In this document: one piece after another, positions 1 through 10,138 of the stretch
Position numbering within the stretch: the first letter of the stretch is position 1
Layout of the letters: each line of letters opens with the position of its first letter
Source: Sporosarcina luteola
Lineage (GTDB): Bacteria > Bacillota > Bacilli > Bacillales_A > Planococcaceae
DNA: 64,000 nt
NCBI RefSeq assembly: GCF_023715585.1
Contig: NZ_JAMBOK010000006.1
Location: forward strand, 1 to 64,000
Direction of reading: 5' to 3'
Translations under genes and position numbers: made by a program
The notes under the pieces: generated by a model
The model's input: only the letters and a program-made list of their open reading frames with translations
Databases searched by the model: none
What the model was told of the DNA's origin: nothing

Positions 1-150
1 AGTTTCTTGCTGGCATCAATTAAGATGTCAATTTGAATCCGAAGATTCGTTTGTTCTTTTCACCGACGAGGTCGGCTCCAGAACTTTATTTGTTGACGTT
101 TTGCTGTTCAGTTTTCAAGGTTCATTGTGCGTCACTCCGTCAGAAGCAAC
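1..150 (-). other. rRNA operon leader (16S gene just outside window)
   Basis: Read on the minus strand this is the transcribed leader of a ribosomal RNA operon. It holds the conserved Firmicute leader motif (TTGAAAACTGAAC, within 105-124), a CCGACCTCGTCGG stem-loop near 61-77 and a GAATC-TTCG-GATTC tetraloop hairpin near 33-47. No 16S sequence is reached, so the gene should begin just left of base 1. In B. subtilis an rRNA operon also follows lysS, which supports the reading. The leader is seen directly; the identity is inferred from motif and position. Confidence 0.75.
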
Positions 151-156
151 TCTTAT

Positions 157-186
157 ATAATACCATGTTTGCAATTCCGATGTCAA
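157..186 (-). promoter_or_regulatory. rRNA operon promoter P2 (sigma-A)
   Basis: TTGACA at 186-181 and TATTAT at 162-157 are separated by 18 bases on the minus strand, immediately upstream of the rRNA leader. It is the downstream member of a tandem promoter pair, the usual arrangement for Bacillus rRNA operons. Confidence 0.8.
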
Positions 187-257
187 CAACTTTTTCGAAA
201 AAGTTTTAAGCTGTTTTCAAAGCAGTTATTCACTTAGCGGAAACGCAACGTTTATTA

Positions 258-286
258 CTATACCACCCTGTGTTTTTGATTGCAAT
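258..286 (-). promoter_or_regulatory. rRNA operon promoter P1 (sigma-A)
   Basis: TTGCAA at 286-281 and TATAGT at 263-258 with a 17-base spacer on the minus strand, about 100 bases upstream of P2. It lies just downstream of the lysS terminator, so the rRNA operon starts independently of lysS. Confidence 0.7.
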
Positions 287-327
287 ACTTATTTCGAAAA
301 AGTTTCCTTTTTAATTCAAAGAGAAAA

Positions 328-372
328 GAAATGCCGCGCAATCAATGTTTTTACCATGATTGCGCGGCGCTT
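328..372 (-). terminator. Intrinsic terminator of lysS
   Basis: A perfect 12-bp stem (334-345 with 358-369, core GCCGCGCAATCA) around a 12-base loop, followed on the minus strand by a T-rich run. It separates lysS from the rRNA promoters. Confidence 0.85.
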
Positions 373-382
373 CTCTATCTAG

Positions 383-1900
<1,518 letters not shown>

Positions 1901-1944
1901 TCACGCCGGATGGCATGCTCCTATTGTACACAAACTCTTTATGT

Positions 1945-1971
1945 AAAAAAAGCCGCCACTAGATTGGCGGC
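1945..1971 (-). terminator. Intrinsic terminator of the folate/dusB operon
   Basis: Seven-bp GC stem (1952-1958 with 1965-1971, GCCGCCA/TGGCGGC), six-base loop and seven T on the minus strand, directly after the dusB stop codon. It ends the pab-fol-dusB operon upstream of lysS. Confidence 0.9.
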
Positions 1972-1987
1972 CCGCATCGCTGCTGCA

Positions 1988-3010
1988 TTATCCGATACCG
2001 ACTGCAGACTGCTCTCTTTCCGTCATCTCTTCCGCGAACTGATTTAGCAGGCTGGTCAATCCGCCGGCAGTTTCCATAGCGTTGATGTCATTTCGAATCT
2101 TAGCATTGCCACGAATGCCCTTCATATACCAAGCAGCGTGTTTTCGCATTTCCCTTACCGCAACATGTTCACCCTTCAGCGCCATCAGCCGCTCGAAATG
2201 CAGTAGGCATACATCAATCTTCTCCCGGGCATTCGGTTCATCCATCAGTTCGCCCGTTTCAAGATAACGAACTGTCCGGTAAATCATCCAAGGGTTTCCG
2301 AGAGCCGCCCGTCCGATCATAACACCGTCTACGCCTGTTTCCTCCAGCATCCTCTTGGCGTCTTGCGGAGTTTCAATGTCTCCGTTGCCGATGACCGGGA
2401 TGGAGACCGCCTCTTTCATCTGCCGGATGATGTCCCAGTTGGCTTTTCCTTCATACATCTGCAACCGGGTACGTCCATGGACGGCAACCGCAGCGCCGCC
2501 TGCACGTTCGACTGCTTGAGCGTTTTCGACGCCAAGGATATGTGCATCATCCCAACCGATCCTCATTTTGACGCTGACAGGCTTGTCGACTTCATCGACG
2601 ACCGCAGATACCATTTCATAGATCTTGTCCGGATCAAGAAGCCATTTCGCTCCAGCTTCACATTTGATGATTTTATTAACAGGGCAGCCCATATTGATAT
2701 CAATTATATCTGCATTCGTATGCTTGTCGACATATCGCGCCGCTTCAACAAGAGTTTCCTTCTCCCCACCGAAGATTTGCAGGGAGAGCGGATTTTCACG
2801 TTCATCTATATAAAGCATGTTCATCGTTTTGCTATTCTTAGAGACAATCCCCTTATCGCTGATCATTTCAGCATAGACAAGGCCCGCTCCGAATTCCTTC
2901 ACAGTCAATCGGAATGCCGAGTTGCAAATGCCTGCCATAGGGGCGAGCACGACCCGGTTATCCATCGTAATATCTCCGATTTTAAACGGTCGCTCTATTA
3001 TATCACTCAC
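1988..3010 (-). CDS. dusB: tRNA-dihydrouridine synthase B
   Basis: Flavin enzyme that reduces specific uridines in the tRNA D-loop to dihydrouridine. The 340-residue product carries the Dus signature VLAPMAG near the N terminus, the catalytic-cysteine region INMGCPVNKI (near residue 100) and the barrel motifs VHGRTR, IGNGD and GVMIGRAALGNPW. A GTG at 3010 preceded by AAGGAGAAGGAGG is the likely start; an upstream in-frame TTG at 3031 has no better site. It lies 66 bases after folK. The small regulator gene yazB found between these two in B. subtilis is absent, because only 65 bases separate the coding regions. This is the B. subtilis yacF equivalent. Confidence 0.95.
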   Translation of the reverse strand: MSDIIERPFKIGDITMDNRVVLAPMAGICNSAFRLTVKEFGAGLVYAEMISDKGIVSKNSKTMNMLYIDERENPLSLQIFGGEKETLVEAARYVDKHTNADIIDINMGCPVNKIIKCEAGAKWLLDPDKIYEMVSAVVDEVDKPVSVKMRIGWDDAHILGVENAQAVERAGGAAVAVHGRTRLQMYEGKANWDIIRQMKEAVSIPVIGNGDIETPQDAKRMLEETGVDGVMIGRAALGNPWMIYRTVRYLETGELMDEPNAREKIDVCLLHFERLMALKGEHVAVREMRKHAAWYMKGIRGNAKIRNDINAMETAGGLTSLLNQFAEEMTEREQSAVGIG

Positions 3011-3075
3011 TCCTCCTTCTCCTTTCTCCAATTGGCTTTCCTACTATCTATGGAAAGAGCCGGACATCTTCCGAA

Positions 3076-3579
3076 TCATAGCAACTGCCCGATGCCCTTA
3101 ACTTTCTTCCAAAGCAAAACGCCATCATCTTCAAGAGCTTCCACTGCAAACGGGGTTTCCGTCACAGGATGTCCGATTGAAGGTGCAATTTCCAATAAAG
3201 GAACGAGAACAAATGCCCGTTCACCCATTCTCGGATGCGGCACAATTAGATTCTCCGCCTCAATATTGTCGTTATTGTACAGCAAAATGTCAAGGTCCAC
3301 AGTCCGGGGGCCCCATCTGATTTCACGCACACGGCCGAGGCCGCTCTCAATCTGTTGACATGCCGCCAATAATTGAAATGGATCCAATGAAGTCGCAACA
3401 GAAACGGCCATGTTCAGGAAGTCCGCCTGCTCCGTAAAACCGACAGGCACCGTCTCATAAATGGAAGACACTTTCATCACTTCAATCTCTTCGTGGGAAT
3501 GAAGTGCACGGACAGCCTCCTTCAGATGATGCAGCCTATCACCAATATTGGATCCTATCGAGAGGTATGCAGTATTCAT
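3076..3579 (-). CDS. folK: 6-hydroxymethyl-7,8-dihydropterin pyrophosphokinase
   Basis: Transfers pyrophosphate from ATP to 6-hydroxymethyl-dihydropterin, giving the substrate that FolP joins to p-aminobenzoate. The 167-residue product is of normal family length and has the HPPK motifs LSIGSNIGDR at the N terminus, RWGPRTVDLDILLY (near 89-102) and PHPRMGERAFVLVPL (near 113-127). Its ATG overlaps the folB stop by four bases (ATGA), so the two are translationally coupled within the folate operon. Confidence 0.97.
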   Translation of the reverse strand: MNTAYLSIGSNIGDRLHHLKEAVRALHSHEEIEVMKVSSIYETVPVGFTEQADFLNMAVSVATSLDPFQLLAACQQIESGLGRVREIRWGPRTVDLDILLYNNDNIEAENLIVPHPRMGERAFVLVPLLEIAPSIGHPVTETPFAVEALEDDGVLLWKKVKGIGQLL

Positions 3580-3944
3580 GAAAATTGCCCTCTCGTAATT
3601 TCCACGGATACTGATGCATAATGTCCGCGGATCGGCGGATCAGGTTTTATCAAGACGATCCGGACGCCACGGACTTGCGCGGCGAACCTCGCTAGAATGA
3701 GTCGGGAAATCTCTTCAGCGACCGATTCGATCAGCTTCTTCGGCTCCCCTTCGATGACAGAGCGGCACACTTCAAATACCTCTGCGTAATTGACCGTCTT
3801 CATCAAGTCATCCGTTGTACCCGCTTCAGCCAAATCGACCGCCAGCGATACATTTGCCCGGAAACGCTGCCCTAGCACCGTCTCTTCCTTCAATGCGCCG
3901 TGATAACCGTAAAACTCCAGTTCATTCAAATGAATATAATCCAC
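3576..3944 (-). CDS. folB: Dihydroneopterin aldolase
   Basis: Cleaves dihydroneopterin to hydroxymethyl-dihydropterin and glycolaldehyde in folate synthesis. At 122 residues it matches the family length. Motifs include ELEFYGYHG with the active-site Tyr-His near the start, LGQRF, TVNYAEV and IKPDPPIRGHY near the C terminus. The GTG at 3944 is favoured because GGAGG lies 8 bases before it; a TTG five codons upstream overlaps that site. It sits 22 bases after folP and overlaps folK. Confidence 0.95.
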   Translation of the reverse strand: MDYIHLNELEFYGYHGALKEETVLGQRFRANVSLAVDLAEAGTTDDLMKTVNYAEVFEVCRSVIEGEPKKLIESVAEEISRLILARFAAQVRGVRIVLIKPDPPIRGHYASVSVEITRGQFS

Positions 3945-3966
3945 CTTTGCACCCTCCAATTCCCGA

Positions 3967-4821
3967 TTAGTCGACTCGCACTTCCGCCTTACCCGCTAAC
4001 ACATCCATCATCCTTACCATGCGGGACATTTCCTTCACGTCATGCACTCTAACCAAATGACATCCATGCTCGATGCCATAGCAAACCGTCGCGCCCGTCC
4101 CTTCCATCCGTTCGTCGACCGGCAGATCGAGTATATTGCCGATCATTCGTTTACGTGATGTCGCAAGCAAGAGCGGATACCCCATACTCGAAATACGGCG
4201 AAGCCCTTGCATTGCCAATACGTTCTGCCTAGTATCCTTCGCAAATCCGATGCCCGGATCGAGCCAAATATTGCTTTCCGGCACTCCCGCCTTGCGCGCG
4301 ATTGCAGTACTTTCCTCCAAGTCCGCAATCATTTCATCCATGAACGAACCTTCGTAATCCGCTTTTTCCCGATTATGCATGAGGATGATCGGCGCTCCGT
4401 GAGCCGCAGCCACTTTTGCAATCCTCGGCTCGCGTTTCGCGCCCCATACATCATTTACGATTTTAGCGCCCGCTTTCAAAGCGGCTTCCGCTACATCTGC
4501 CTTATACGTATCAATTGAAATGACACAGTCCAATTCCCGGACCAACGCCTCGATTACCGGAACCGTCCTCTCCAGTTCCAATTCGAGCGAGACCGGTGCA
4601 TGGCCTGGTCGGGTCGATTCGCCTCCGATATCAATGATTTTCGCTCCATCCCGAAGCATTTCTTCCGCTCGCTTCAAAGCCGCATCGATTTGCCCGTATT
4701 TGCCTCCATCCGAGAAAGAATCCGGCGTGACATTCAAGATGCCCATGACAGCCGTCTCCTTTTTGAAATCAAATTCGGTATTTCCTAAACGGTATATGTC
4801 TTTCGCTTTTGATAATTCCAT
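3967..4821 (-). CDS. folP: Dihydropteroate synthase
   Basis: Condenses p-aminobenzoate with hydroxymethyl-dihydropterin pyrophosphate and is the sulfonamide target. The 284-residue TIM-barrel protein shows both family signatures: MGILNVTPDSFSDGG (residues about 26-40, pterin loop) and IDIGGESTRPG (about 63-73). Further family features are ISIDTYKADV, IVNDVWG, LDPGIGFAKD and the ATSRKRMIG segment. The start is an ATG with GAAGGG about 6 bases upstream. It sits 3 bases after the pabC stop, inside the pabB-pabC-folP-folB-folK-dusB operon. Confidence 0.97.
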   Translation of the reverse strand: MELSKAKDIYRLGNTEFDFKKETAVMGILNVTPDSFSDGGKYGQIDAALKRAEEMLRDGAKIIDIGGESTRPGHAPVSLELELERTVPVIEALVRELDCVISIDTYKADVAEAALKAGAKIVNDVWGAKREPRIAKVAAAHGAPIILMHNREKADYEGSFMDEMIADLEESTAIARKAGVPESNIWLDPGIGFAKDTRQNVLAMQGLRRISSMGYPLLLATSRKRMIGNILDLPVDERMEGTGATVCYGIEHGCHLVRVHDVKEMSRMVRMMDVLAGKAEVRVD

Positions 4822-4824
4822 CGT

Positions 4825-5673
4825 TTACCCTTCCTTCATTCGCTCGATCGCCCGCGCGTATAATCGATGTAGTTTTTGATAATAAGCTCCTGTAGCCCCA
4901 GGCATCGACTGCTCGCCTACAGCAGAAAGTGGAACGAGCTCTTGAATTGAGTTCGAAACGAACACTTCATCCGCCTGCTCCACGTCATTTTGCGCAAATA
5001 GCCCGATATGTATATCCATGCCAACTTCCGCCCCGAGCTTCAATAAAAATCCGCGCGTGAGACCGGGCAGAATCCCTGTCTCTGTTGACGGCGTATATAA
5101 TGCTCCGCCCTTCACCCAAAACACATTAGATGTCACACCTTCAGCCACATGGCCATGTGCCGTGAGGAAGATCCCTTCCAACTCCTTCAATGAAGGGAGT
5201 TCTAATCGTCCGCGCACATTGTTCAGGAAGTTATGTGACTTATGGCGGACCCTGCTTTCAGGGAGATTTCTTTCCGTTTCAAGCCATACAGCCTTCTTTT
5301 CCGTTCCCCGCGGCACCACCACAAGGTCTTTCCTGAACAGGATGACGTTCGGCGACTTGTATTCGGAAGGGGCCAAACCGATATCGTGCACACCCGCGGA
5401 CACATTCAGACGGAAATACCCGTCTTGTTCGCCCGAACGGACGTGCAGCCCTCGGATCGCCTCCAAAATCTCCTCGTCCGAATAAGGCATTGCAATCCGA
5501 TATTCACGCAATGCTTTCCGAAGGCGTTCCATATGCTCTTTGAATAAAAACACATGCCCTTCATATGTACGGAACGTCTCAAAAAAACCTGCTCCATATA
5601 GAAACCCGTGATCGAATGGGGAAATCCGCAATTGTTCTGCCTGTTCAAATTCACCGTTCATCCAGCATAGCAT
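4825..5673 (-). CDS. pabC: Aminodeoxychorismate lyase
   Basis: PLP fold-type IV enzyme that releases pyruvate from 4-amino-4-deoxychorismate to give p-aminobenzoate. The 282-residue product has the family features ISPFDHGFLYG and FFETFRTYEG near the N terminus, the catalytic-lysine context RHKSHNFLNN (near 150), EGVTSNVFW and TGILPGLTRGF. The reading frame is open for 41 more codons upstream into pabB, but AAAGGAGG about 9 bases before the ATG at 5673 marks the true start. In B. subtilis pabA lies directly upstream; here pabB ends only 16 bases away and pabA is missing. Confidence 0.95.
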   Translation of the reverse strand: MLCWMNGEFEQAEQLRISPFDHGFLYGAGFFETFRTYEGHVFLFKEHMERLRKALREYRIAMPYSDEEILEAIRGLHVRSGEQDGYFRLNVSAGVHDIGLAPSEYKSPNVILFRKDLVVVPRGTEKKAVWLETERNLPESRVRHKSHNFLNNVRGRLELPSLKELEGIFLTAHGHVAEGVTSNVFWVKGGALYTPSTETGILPGLTRGFLLKLGAEVGMDIHIGLFAQNDVEQADEVFVSNSIQELVPLSAVGEQSMPGATGAYYQKLHRLYARAIERMKEG

Positions 5674-5689
5674 GGAGGTGATCCTCCTT

Positions 5690-7105
5690 TCATTCAACCG
5701 CTTCCGCAATTTCCTTCGCCTGCCAGAGCGCCCTTGCCTTATTGAGCGACTCCTCGTATTCCGCCCTCGGATTGGAGTCCGCAACAAGTCCTGCACCCGC
5801 TTGGATATGCGCGACTCTATCTTTTATATACGCTGTCCGGATGACAATATTCAAATCCATGTCTCCGTTAAAGCCGATCCAACCGATCGACCCTGTATAT
5901 AAGCCTCTCCGCGTCGGCTCCAACTCCTCGATGATTTCCATCGTGCGCAGCTTTGGCGAGCCGGTGATCGATCCTCCAGGGAAGACTCCTCTGATGATAG
6001 CGGCGTTCGATAGTTCGGGAGCTGCTGTTCCTTTAACATTTGAAACGAGATGCATAACGTGCGAATACCGCTCAATGACCATGAATTCATCCGTCTCCAC
6101 CGTTCCCGGGATGCAGACTTGTCCAAAATCCTCAAGCTCCTGTTCGACAAGCATAACATGCTCGCCTTTCTCCTTTTCATCTGAGAGCAATTCCTTCTCG
6201 AACGCTTCGTCCTCGATTTCCGTCGCCCCTCTAGGTCTCGTTCCCCCGATCGGACGCGTGCTCAAGTCCGTTCCACGTTTCTTCAGCAATAATTCCGGAG
6301 AGCCGGAAACGACAGCGAACTCCTTTGCTCCGATCATCGCCATATATGGCGATGGATTGAAAGATCGCAGCGCTTCGTACATCGAAAGCGGATCTGCCGA
6401 AAGCTTCTTTGATTGACGGACGGTCAAGTTGACTTGATTGACGGCCCCTTCCGCTATATACCGTTGGACATCACGCACCATCTGCTCGAATTGAGGTCCG
6501 GTTACCGACACTTCCACATTTTCAGGTCTAGTATAATCAATTGTACGACTAGCCGGCGCGATGAAACGCTTCGCGATGCCGACTTCCGCTGCCTCCATCC
6601 ATTCCCTTTCCACTTCTGAGGCATCCAAGCCTCGTCCGGGCAGCGTCATGAAATAGGCGGTTTCCGTTTTGAGATCAAGGACGGCCCAGCGATCAAACAA
6701 ATAGAAGAAGATGTCCGGCGTATCGAGGTCATCCACAGTCATATCAGGAATCGGCTCGTATGTACGCGCATAATCATAGCTGACGAAACCGATGGCCCCT
6801 CCTTGGAAGTCCGGCAGTTCAGGGATATTGCCCATTTGCATTGATTCGACGAACTCGGATAACAGATCAAGCGGTTCACCTTCCCGCACTTCCTTCTTCC
6901 CGTCACGCCATTCAAGCTCCAATGATTGAGGCTGCTTGCTGGTCAGCGTCACAAGGGGATTGATGCCCGCGATGCATAACTTACCTGCTCGCCCACTCTC
7001 CAGCAGAATATGCTGTGCCGCTGTTTTCGCAAGTTCTTTATAGGCATAAAAAAATTGCTCCTTCGTCATTTCAGTCTTCTTATAATCAGGATGCAATCTA
7101 TCCAT
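5690..7105 (-). CDS. pabB: Aminodeoxychorismate synthase component I, variant
   Basis: Chorismate-binding enzyme that should aminate chorismate to aminodeoxychorismate for folate. The 471-residue product aligns by eye with B. subtilis PabB throughout: LLESGRAGKLCIAG at the N terminus, DFQGGAIGFVSYDYAR, FNPSPYMAMI, SGSPELL, RPIGGTRPRG, ERYSHVMHLVSNV, FPGGSITGSPK, and EELEPTRRGLYTGSIG at the C terminus. The block after EHVMLV, normally D-L-x-R-N-D-x-G-R-V in this superfamily, reads EQELEDFGQV, so the Arg-Asn pair is lost. The ATG at 7105 follows GGGGGA; the upstream ATG at 7126 lacks a ribosome site. The gene starts a new operon after the cysK terminator and has no adjacent glutaminase. Confidence 0.9.
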   Translation of the reverse strand: MDRLHPDYKKTEMTKEQFFYAYKELAKTAAQHILLESGRAGKLCIAGINPLVTLTSKQPQSLELEWRDGKKEVREGEPLDLLSEFVESMQMGNIPELPDFQGGAIGFVSYDYARTYEPIPDMTVDDLDTPDIFFYLFDRWAVLDLKTETAYFMTLPGRGLDASEVEREWMEAAEVGIAKRFIAPASRTIDYTRPENVEVSVTGPQFEQMVRDVQRYIAEGAVNQVNLTVRQSKKLSADPLSMYEALRSFNPSPYMAMIGAKEFAVVSGSPELLLKKRGTDLSTRPIGGTRPRGATEIEDEAFEKELLSDEKEKGEHVMLVEQELEDFGQVCIPGTVETDEFMVIERYSHVMHLVSNVKGTAAPELSNAAIIRGVFPGGSITGSPKLRTMEIIEELEPTRRGLYTGSIGWIGFNGDMDLNIVIRTAYIKDRVAHIQAGAGLVADSNPRAEYEESLNKARALWQAKEIAEAVE

Positions 7106-7178
7106 TTCATTTTCCCCCAGCTCCATTTAATATAGTTATCTTAACGTGTTATGTATTGTTTAGGCTACCTTTAGCAAT

Positions 7179-7206
7179 GAAAAAAAGAGAGCCTCATGAG
7201 CTCTCT
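7179..7206 (-). terminator. Intrinsic terminator of cysK
   Basis: Seven-bp stem (7186-7192 with 7200-7206, AGAGAGC/GCTCTCT) with a seven-base loop and a T run on the minus strand just after the cysK stop. It separates cysK from pabB. Confidence 0.85.
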
Positions 7207-7220
7207 TCAACGAATCTCTT

Positions 7221-8147
7221 TTATTCTTCTTCAAAATGATAAAGCGGTGTGCTCAAGTATCTTTCACCGTTCGACGGAAGGATAGCAACGACGTTCTTGC
7301 CTTTCCCGAGCTTTTCAGCAACTTGGATTGCTGCAAAGATCGCTGCACCGGAGGAGACACCGCCCAGGATTCCCTCTTCCCGCGCCGCTCTTCTAGCCGT
7401 ATCATATGCTTCGTCATTCGTCACTTGGATGATCTCATCGTAAATGTCGGTATCAAGCACTTTCGGAACGAAGCCCGCGCCGATTCCCTGGATTTTATGC
7501 GGTCCTGGTTTACCACCTGAAAGAACCGGTGAATCGGTCGGTTCCACAGCGATGATCTTTACGTCCGGGAAGCGTTCTTTCAATACGCCGCCCACTCCGG
7601 TGATGGTGCCTCCCGTGCCGATGCCTGAAATGAATGCGTCGACACGGTCGAGCGCATCTGCAATTTCCGGCCCTGTCGTCAGACGGTGCACTTCCGGATT
7701 CGCTTCGTTATTAAATTGCTGAGGCATGAACCAGCCATTCTTCTCGGCAAGCTCTTCCGCTTTTCCGATTGCCCCTTTCATCCCTTCCGCCCCAGGCGTC
7801 AGGACAAGGTCCGCTCCATACGCACGCAACAGGTTCCGGCGCTCCAAGCTCATCGTGTCCGGCATGACGAGGACCGCCTTATACCCTTTCGCTGCAGCAA
7901 TCATTGCTAGACCGATGCCCGTATTTCCGCTCGTCGGTTCTATAATTGTACTGTCTTCCTTCAGATCCCCGGATTGTTCAGCAGCTTCGATCATTGCAAG
8001 CGCTATCCTGTCTTTGACACTCGAGCCCGGATTGAAGTATTCCAGTTTTAAATAAATATCAGCGCTGTCCGGATTCGCCATACGGTTCAACTTGACGAGC
8101 GGCGTTTTCCCAACAAGATCCGCAATCGTGTTCCCGATTCTATTCAT
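7221..8147 (-). CDS. cysK: Cysteine synthase (O-acetylserine sulfhydrylase)
   Basis: PLP enzyme making cysteine from O-acetylserine and sulfide. The 308-residue product has the lysine-bearing motif PGSSVKDRI (near residue 40), the substrate loop [12 protein letters not shown] (near 66), [10 protein letters not shown], the phosphate cup [10 protein letters not shown] (near 172) and [11 protein letters not shown] at the C-terminal end. The ATG at 8147 follows AGGAG by 8 bases; a GTG three codons upstream overlaps that site. The gene is monocistronic, with a sigma-A promoter at 8195-8224 and a terminator on each side. Confidence 0.97.
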   Translation of the reverse strand: MNRIGNTIADLVGKTPLVKLNRMANPDSADIYLKLEYFNPGSSVKDRIALAMIEAAEQSGDLKEDSTIIEPTSGNTGIGLAMIAAAKGYKAVLVMPDTMSLERRNLLRAYGADLVLTPGAEGMKGAIGKAEELAEKNGWFMPQQFNNEANPEVHRLTTGPEIADALDRVDAFISGIGTGGTITGVGGVLKERFPDVKIIAVEPTDSPVLSGGKPGPHKIQGIGAGFVPKVLDTDIYDEIIQVTNDEAYDTARRAAREEGILGGVSSGAAIFAAIQVAEKLGKGKNVVAILPSNGERYLSTPLYHFEEE

Positions 8148-8194
8148 TCTACCCACTCCTAATCCCTACTTATTTGATATGTTTTATAGTATTA

Positions 8195-8224
8195 ATAGTA
8201 CACCCGAATTGTGACCAGTGTCAA
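8195..8224 (-). promoter_or_regulatory. Probable cysK promoter
   Basis: TTGACA at 8224-8219 and TACTAT at 8200-8195 on the minus strand, spacer 18 bases, about 48 bases upstream of the cysK ATG. The -10 hexamer recurs three bases further on as TACTAT-TAA-TACTAT. No CymR-type operator could be assigned with confidence. Confidence 0.6.
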
Positions 8225-8283
8225 TCAATTATGCCTCCTACACTCTTCCCCTTTTTCCAATTGAACAATCTAAAAAAGGCTGA

Positions 8284-8330
8284 AAAAGCTGTTCAGAACC
8301 ACTCACTTATTGTGAGGTCCAAACAGCTTT
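8284..8330 (-). terminator. Intrinsic terminator downstream of the PpiC-type foldase gene
   Basis: Outer arms AGCTGTT/AACAGCT enclose a second stem GGACCTCAC/GTGAGTGGTTC, and a run of T follows on the minus strand. It ends the ftsH-distal operon coaX-hslO-foldase. Confidence 0.75.
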
Positions 8331-8334
8331 CATT

Positions 8335-9258
8335 TCATTTTCCGTAAAACCATTTTGCATCAAACTCTTTCCAGAACGCTTCAGGATTGACCGATTGCGG
8401 AAGCTGTTCAATGGCGAGCTCGCGTTTAATATGCTCTTTCACTTCTTCAAAGGAGAACGTCCTGCCTTCCACCACTTCATTCACTAGGATAATAGCGTAT
8501 GTACCGTCCTGCAGCTTGATAGCGTCCCCGGTCTTGCCTTCTTTCTGTTTTGAAGCCGCTTTGTAGATTGCTGGATCGATCGTCTCCGTCTCAGCATTTA
8601 TATAGCCGATGTCACCGCCGAGGCTTGCCGATGCAAGATCTGTCGATACCTCTTTTGCCATGGCACTGAAGCTTGACCCCTTTGCCAACTCATCCAATGC
8701 CTGCTCCGCCTCTTCCTTGGTCGGAACAATGATAACAGAAGTCCGATAAGCAGTTAAAATATTGTAGAGGGATTCATTTTTATCATAAAAAGACTTCACC
8801 GTTTTATCGTCAATTACGACGTCATTAGACAAAACCTTCTCCAGAATAAGGTGGGAACGGATTTTCTGCCTCGTTTGCTCAATATCCAGACCCGAGTGTG
8901 ATCGGCCATCTACCGAAGTGATTAATGCGAGTTCGAGTTCAATTTCTTTGTCAGTCACTTCGATCCCGTATTTCTTTGCCGCCGTCTCCATCACTTTATT
9001 GTTAACGAGATCGAGAAGCACTTCCCGCCCGACTTCCTTTTCCATGGCAGTCATCCACTGCCCCCTCGTAATCGACTCACCCGCGACCGAAGCAACCTCT
9101 TCATCGGGTTGCTTCGATTTATCAGGTATGAGCCATCCGATGAACCAAAGGACGTTACTGGTGAAAAGGATGCCAATCAGGAAAAGAAGCGGTTTTGTTT
9201 TCAATTTCCTTCTTGGCCGGACCGTCTCCTGGACGTTATGACCTTGACCGTATTTCAT
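8335..9258 (-). CDS. Membrane-anchored PpiC/parvulin-type peptidyl-prolyl isomerase
   Basis: Likely an extracytoplasmic foldase related to B. subtilis YacD and PrsA. The 307-residue product has a basic N terminus, one transmembrane segment (about residues 24-43, [20 protein letters not shown]) with no lipobox, a SurA-type N domain (about 55-150) and a parvulin domain (about 160-265) with [18 protein letters not shown] and [16 protein letters not shown]. The ATG at 9258 follows GAAGGA and lies inside the end of hslO, overlapping it by 23 bases; the in-frame TTG at 9273 is less likely. Operon position after coaX and hslO matches yacB-yacC-yacD. Substrates are unknown. Confidence 0.88.
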   Translation of the reverse strand: MKYGQGHNVQETVRPRRKLKTKPLLFLIGILFTSNVLWFIGWLIPDKSKQPDEEVASVAGESITRGQWMTAMEKEVGREVLLDLVNNKVMETAAKKYGIEVTDKEIELELALITSVDGRSHSGLDIEQTRQKIRSHLILEKVLSNDVVIDDKTVKSFYDKNESLYNILTAYRTSVIIVPTKEEAEQALDELAKGSSFSAMAKEVSTDLASASLGGDIGYINAETETIDPAIYKAASKQKEGKTGDAIKLQDGTYAIILVNEVVEGRTFSFEEVKEHIKRELAIEQLPQSVNPEAFWKEFDAKWFYGK

Positions 9259-10123
9259 CGATAAATCCTTCAAGCTCTTCTTTTGTGAATAGATACTTCT
9301 CTAAACAGAAATGGCATTGAGCTTCTGCCTGGCCATCCTCATCAATCATTTCACGGATTTCCTGCTCTCCAAGTCCGATAATCGCGTTGCCAAAACGTTC
9401 TTTCGAGCAATTGCATCGGAATGCGACGTCCATGCGATCGAGGATCTCCACATTGTCTTTCCCTAACACTTCTCCAAGTACTTCTTCAGGCGTCAATCCA
9501 CGGTCGATCATCCTTGAAATCGGTTCAACGTTTGCAAGTTTTTTCTCAAGCGCGCTGATCGTCTCTTCCGTCGCACCCGGCATCACTTGGATAATGAAGC
9601 CTCCTGCAGCCTTTACCGTATTATCCGGATTAACAAGGACACCTAATGCAACCGCCGAAGGCACCTGCTCTGATACGACGAAATATTGAGTGAAGTCTTC
9701 CGCGATTTCACCCGAAACAATTGGAACTTGTCCCGTGAAAAAGTCGCGTAAACCAAGGTCTTTAACAACCGTCAACATCCCTTCCGTGCCCACAGCGCGT
9801 CGAACGTCAAGTTTCCCTTGTTCGTTCAATTCAAAATGGGTGTGCGGATGGGTGATATATCCTTTTACATCTCCATTGGCATCAGCATCGACGACAATCG
9901 GTCCGGCGGGGCCATTCCCTTCGATTTTCACCGTCAGTTTGTCGTCGCCTTTCATCATAGCGCCCATCATGAGCGCCGCTGTCATCGTCCTGCCTAAAGC
10001 AGCCGTAGCTGTCGGCCATACATGATGCTTCTTCTGTCCCTCCGCCACCGCATTTGTCGAATTCACCGCATAGGCGCGTATCGTTCCCTCATAAGCTAAT
10101 GCTTTTATTAAATAATCCGTCAT
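9236..10123 (-). CDS. hslO: Hsp33 redox-regulated chaperonin
   Basis: Cytoplasmic holdase chaperone switched on by oxidation. The 295-residue product has the N-terminal Hsp33 core ([33 protein letters not shown]) and the C-terminal zinc centre CNC followed 30 residues later by CHFC, matching the CxC-x27-32-CxxC redox switch. The ATG at 10123 follows GGGAG. It is coupled to the downstream foldase gene by a 23-base overlap and follows coaX by 15 bases. Confidence 0.97.
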   Translation of the reverse strand: MTDYLIKALAYEGTIRAYAVNSTNAVAEGQKKHHVWPTATAALGRTMTAALMMGAMMKGDDKLTVKIEGNGPAGPIVVDADANGDVKGYITHPHTHFELNEQGKLDVRRAVGTEGMLTVVKDLGLRDFFTGQVPIVSGEIAEDFTQYFVVSEQVPSAVALGVLVNPDNTVKAAGGFIIQVMPGATEETISALEKKLANVEPISRMIDRGLTPEEVLGEVLGKDNVEILDRMDVAFRCNCSKERFGNAIIGLGEQEIREMIDEDGQAEAQCHFCLEKYLFTKEELEGFIDEIRSRS

Positions 10124-10138
10124 TCATAACTGCTCCCT

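Noticed and set aside
2363-3358. 331-codon plus-strand frame opposite dusB and folK
   Set aside because: Antisense shadow of two well-identified genes; no family resemblance and no initiation signals.
5674-5796. 41-residue extension of PabC
   Set aside because: It overlaps the end of pabB and is Arg-rich and unlike the family; AAAGGAGG marks the ATG at 5673.
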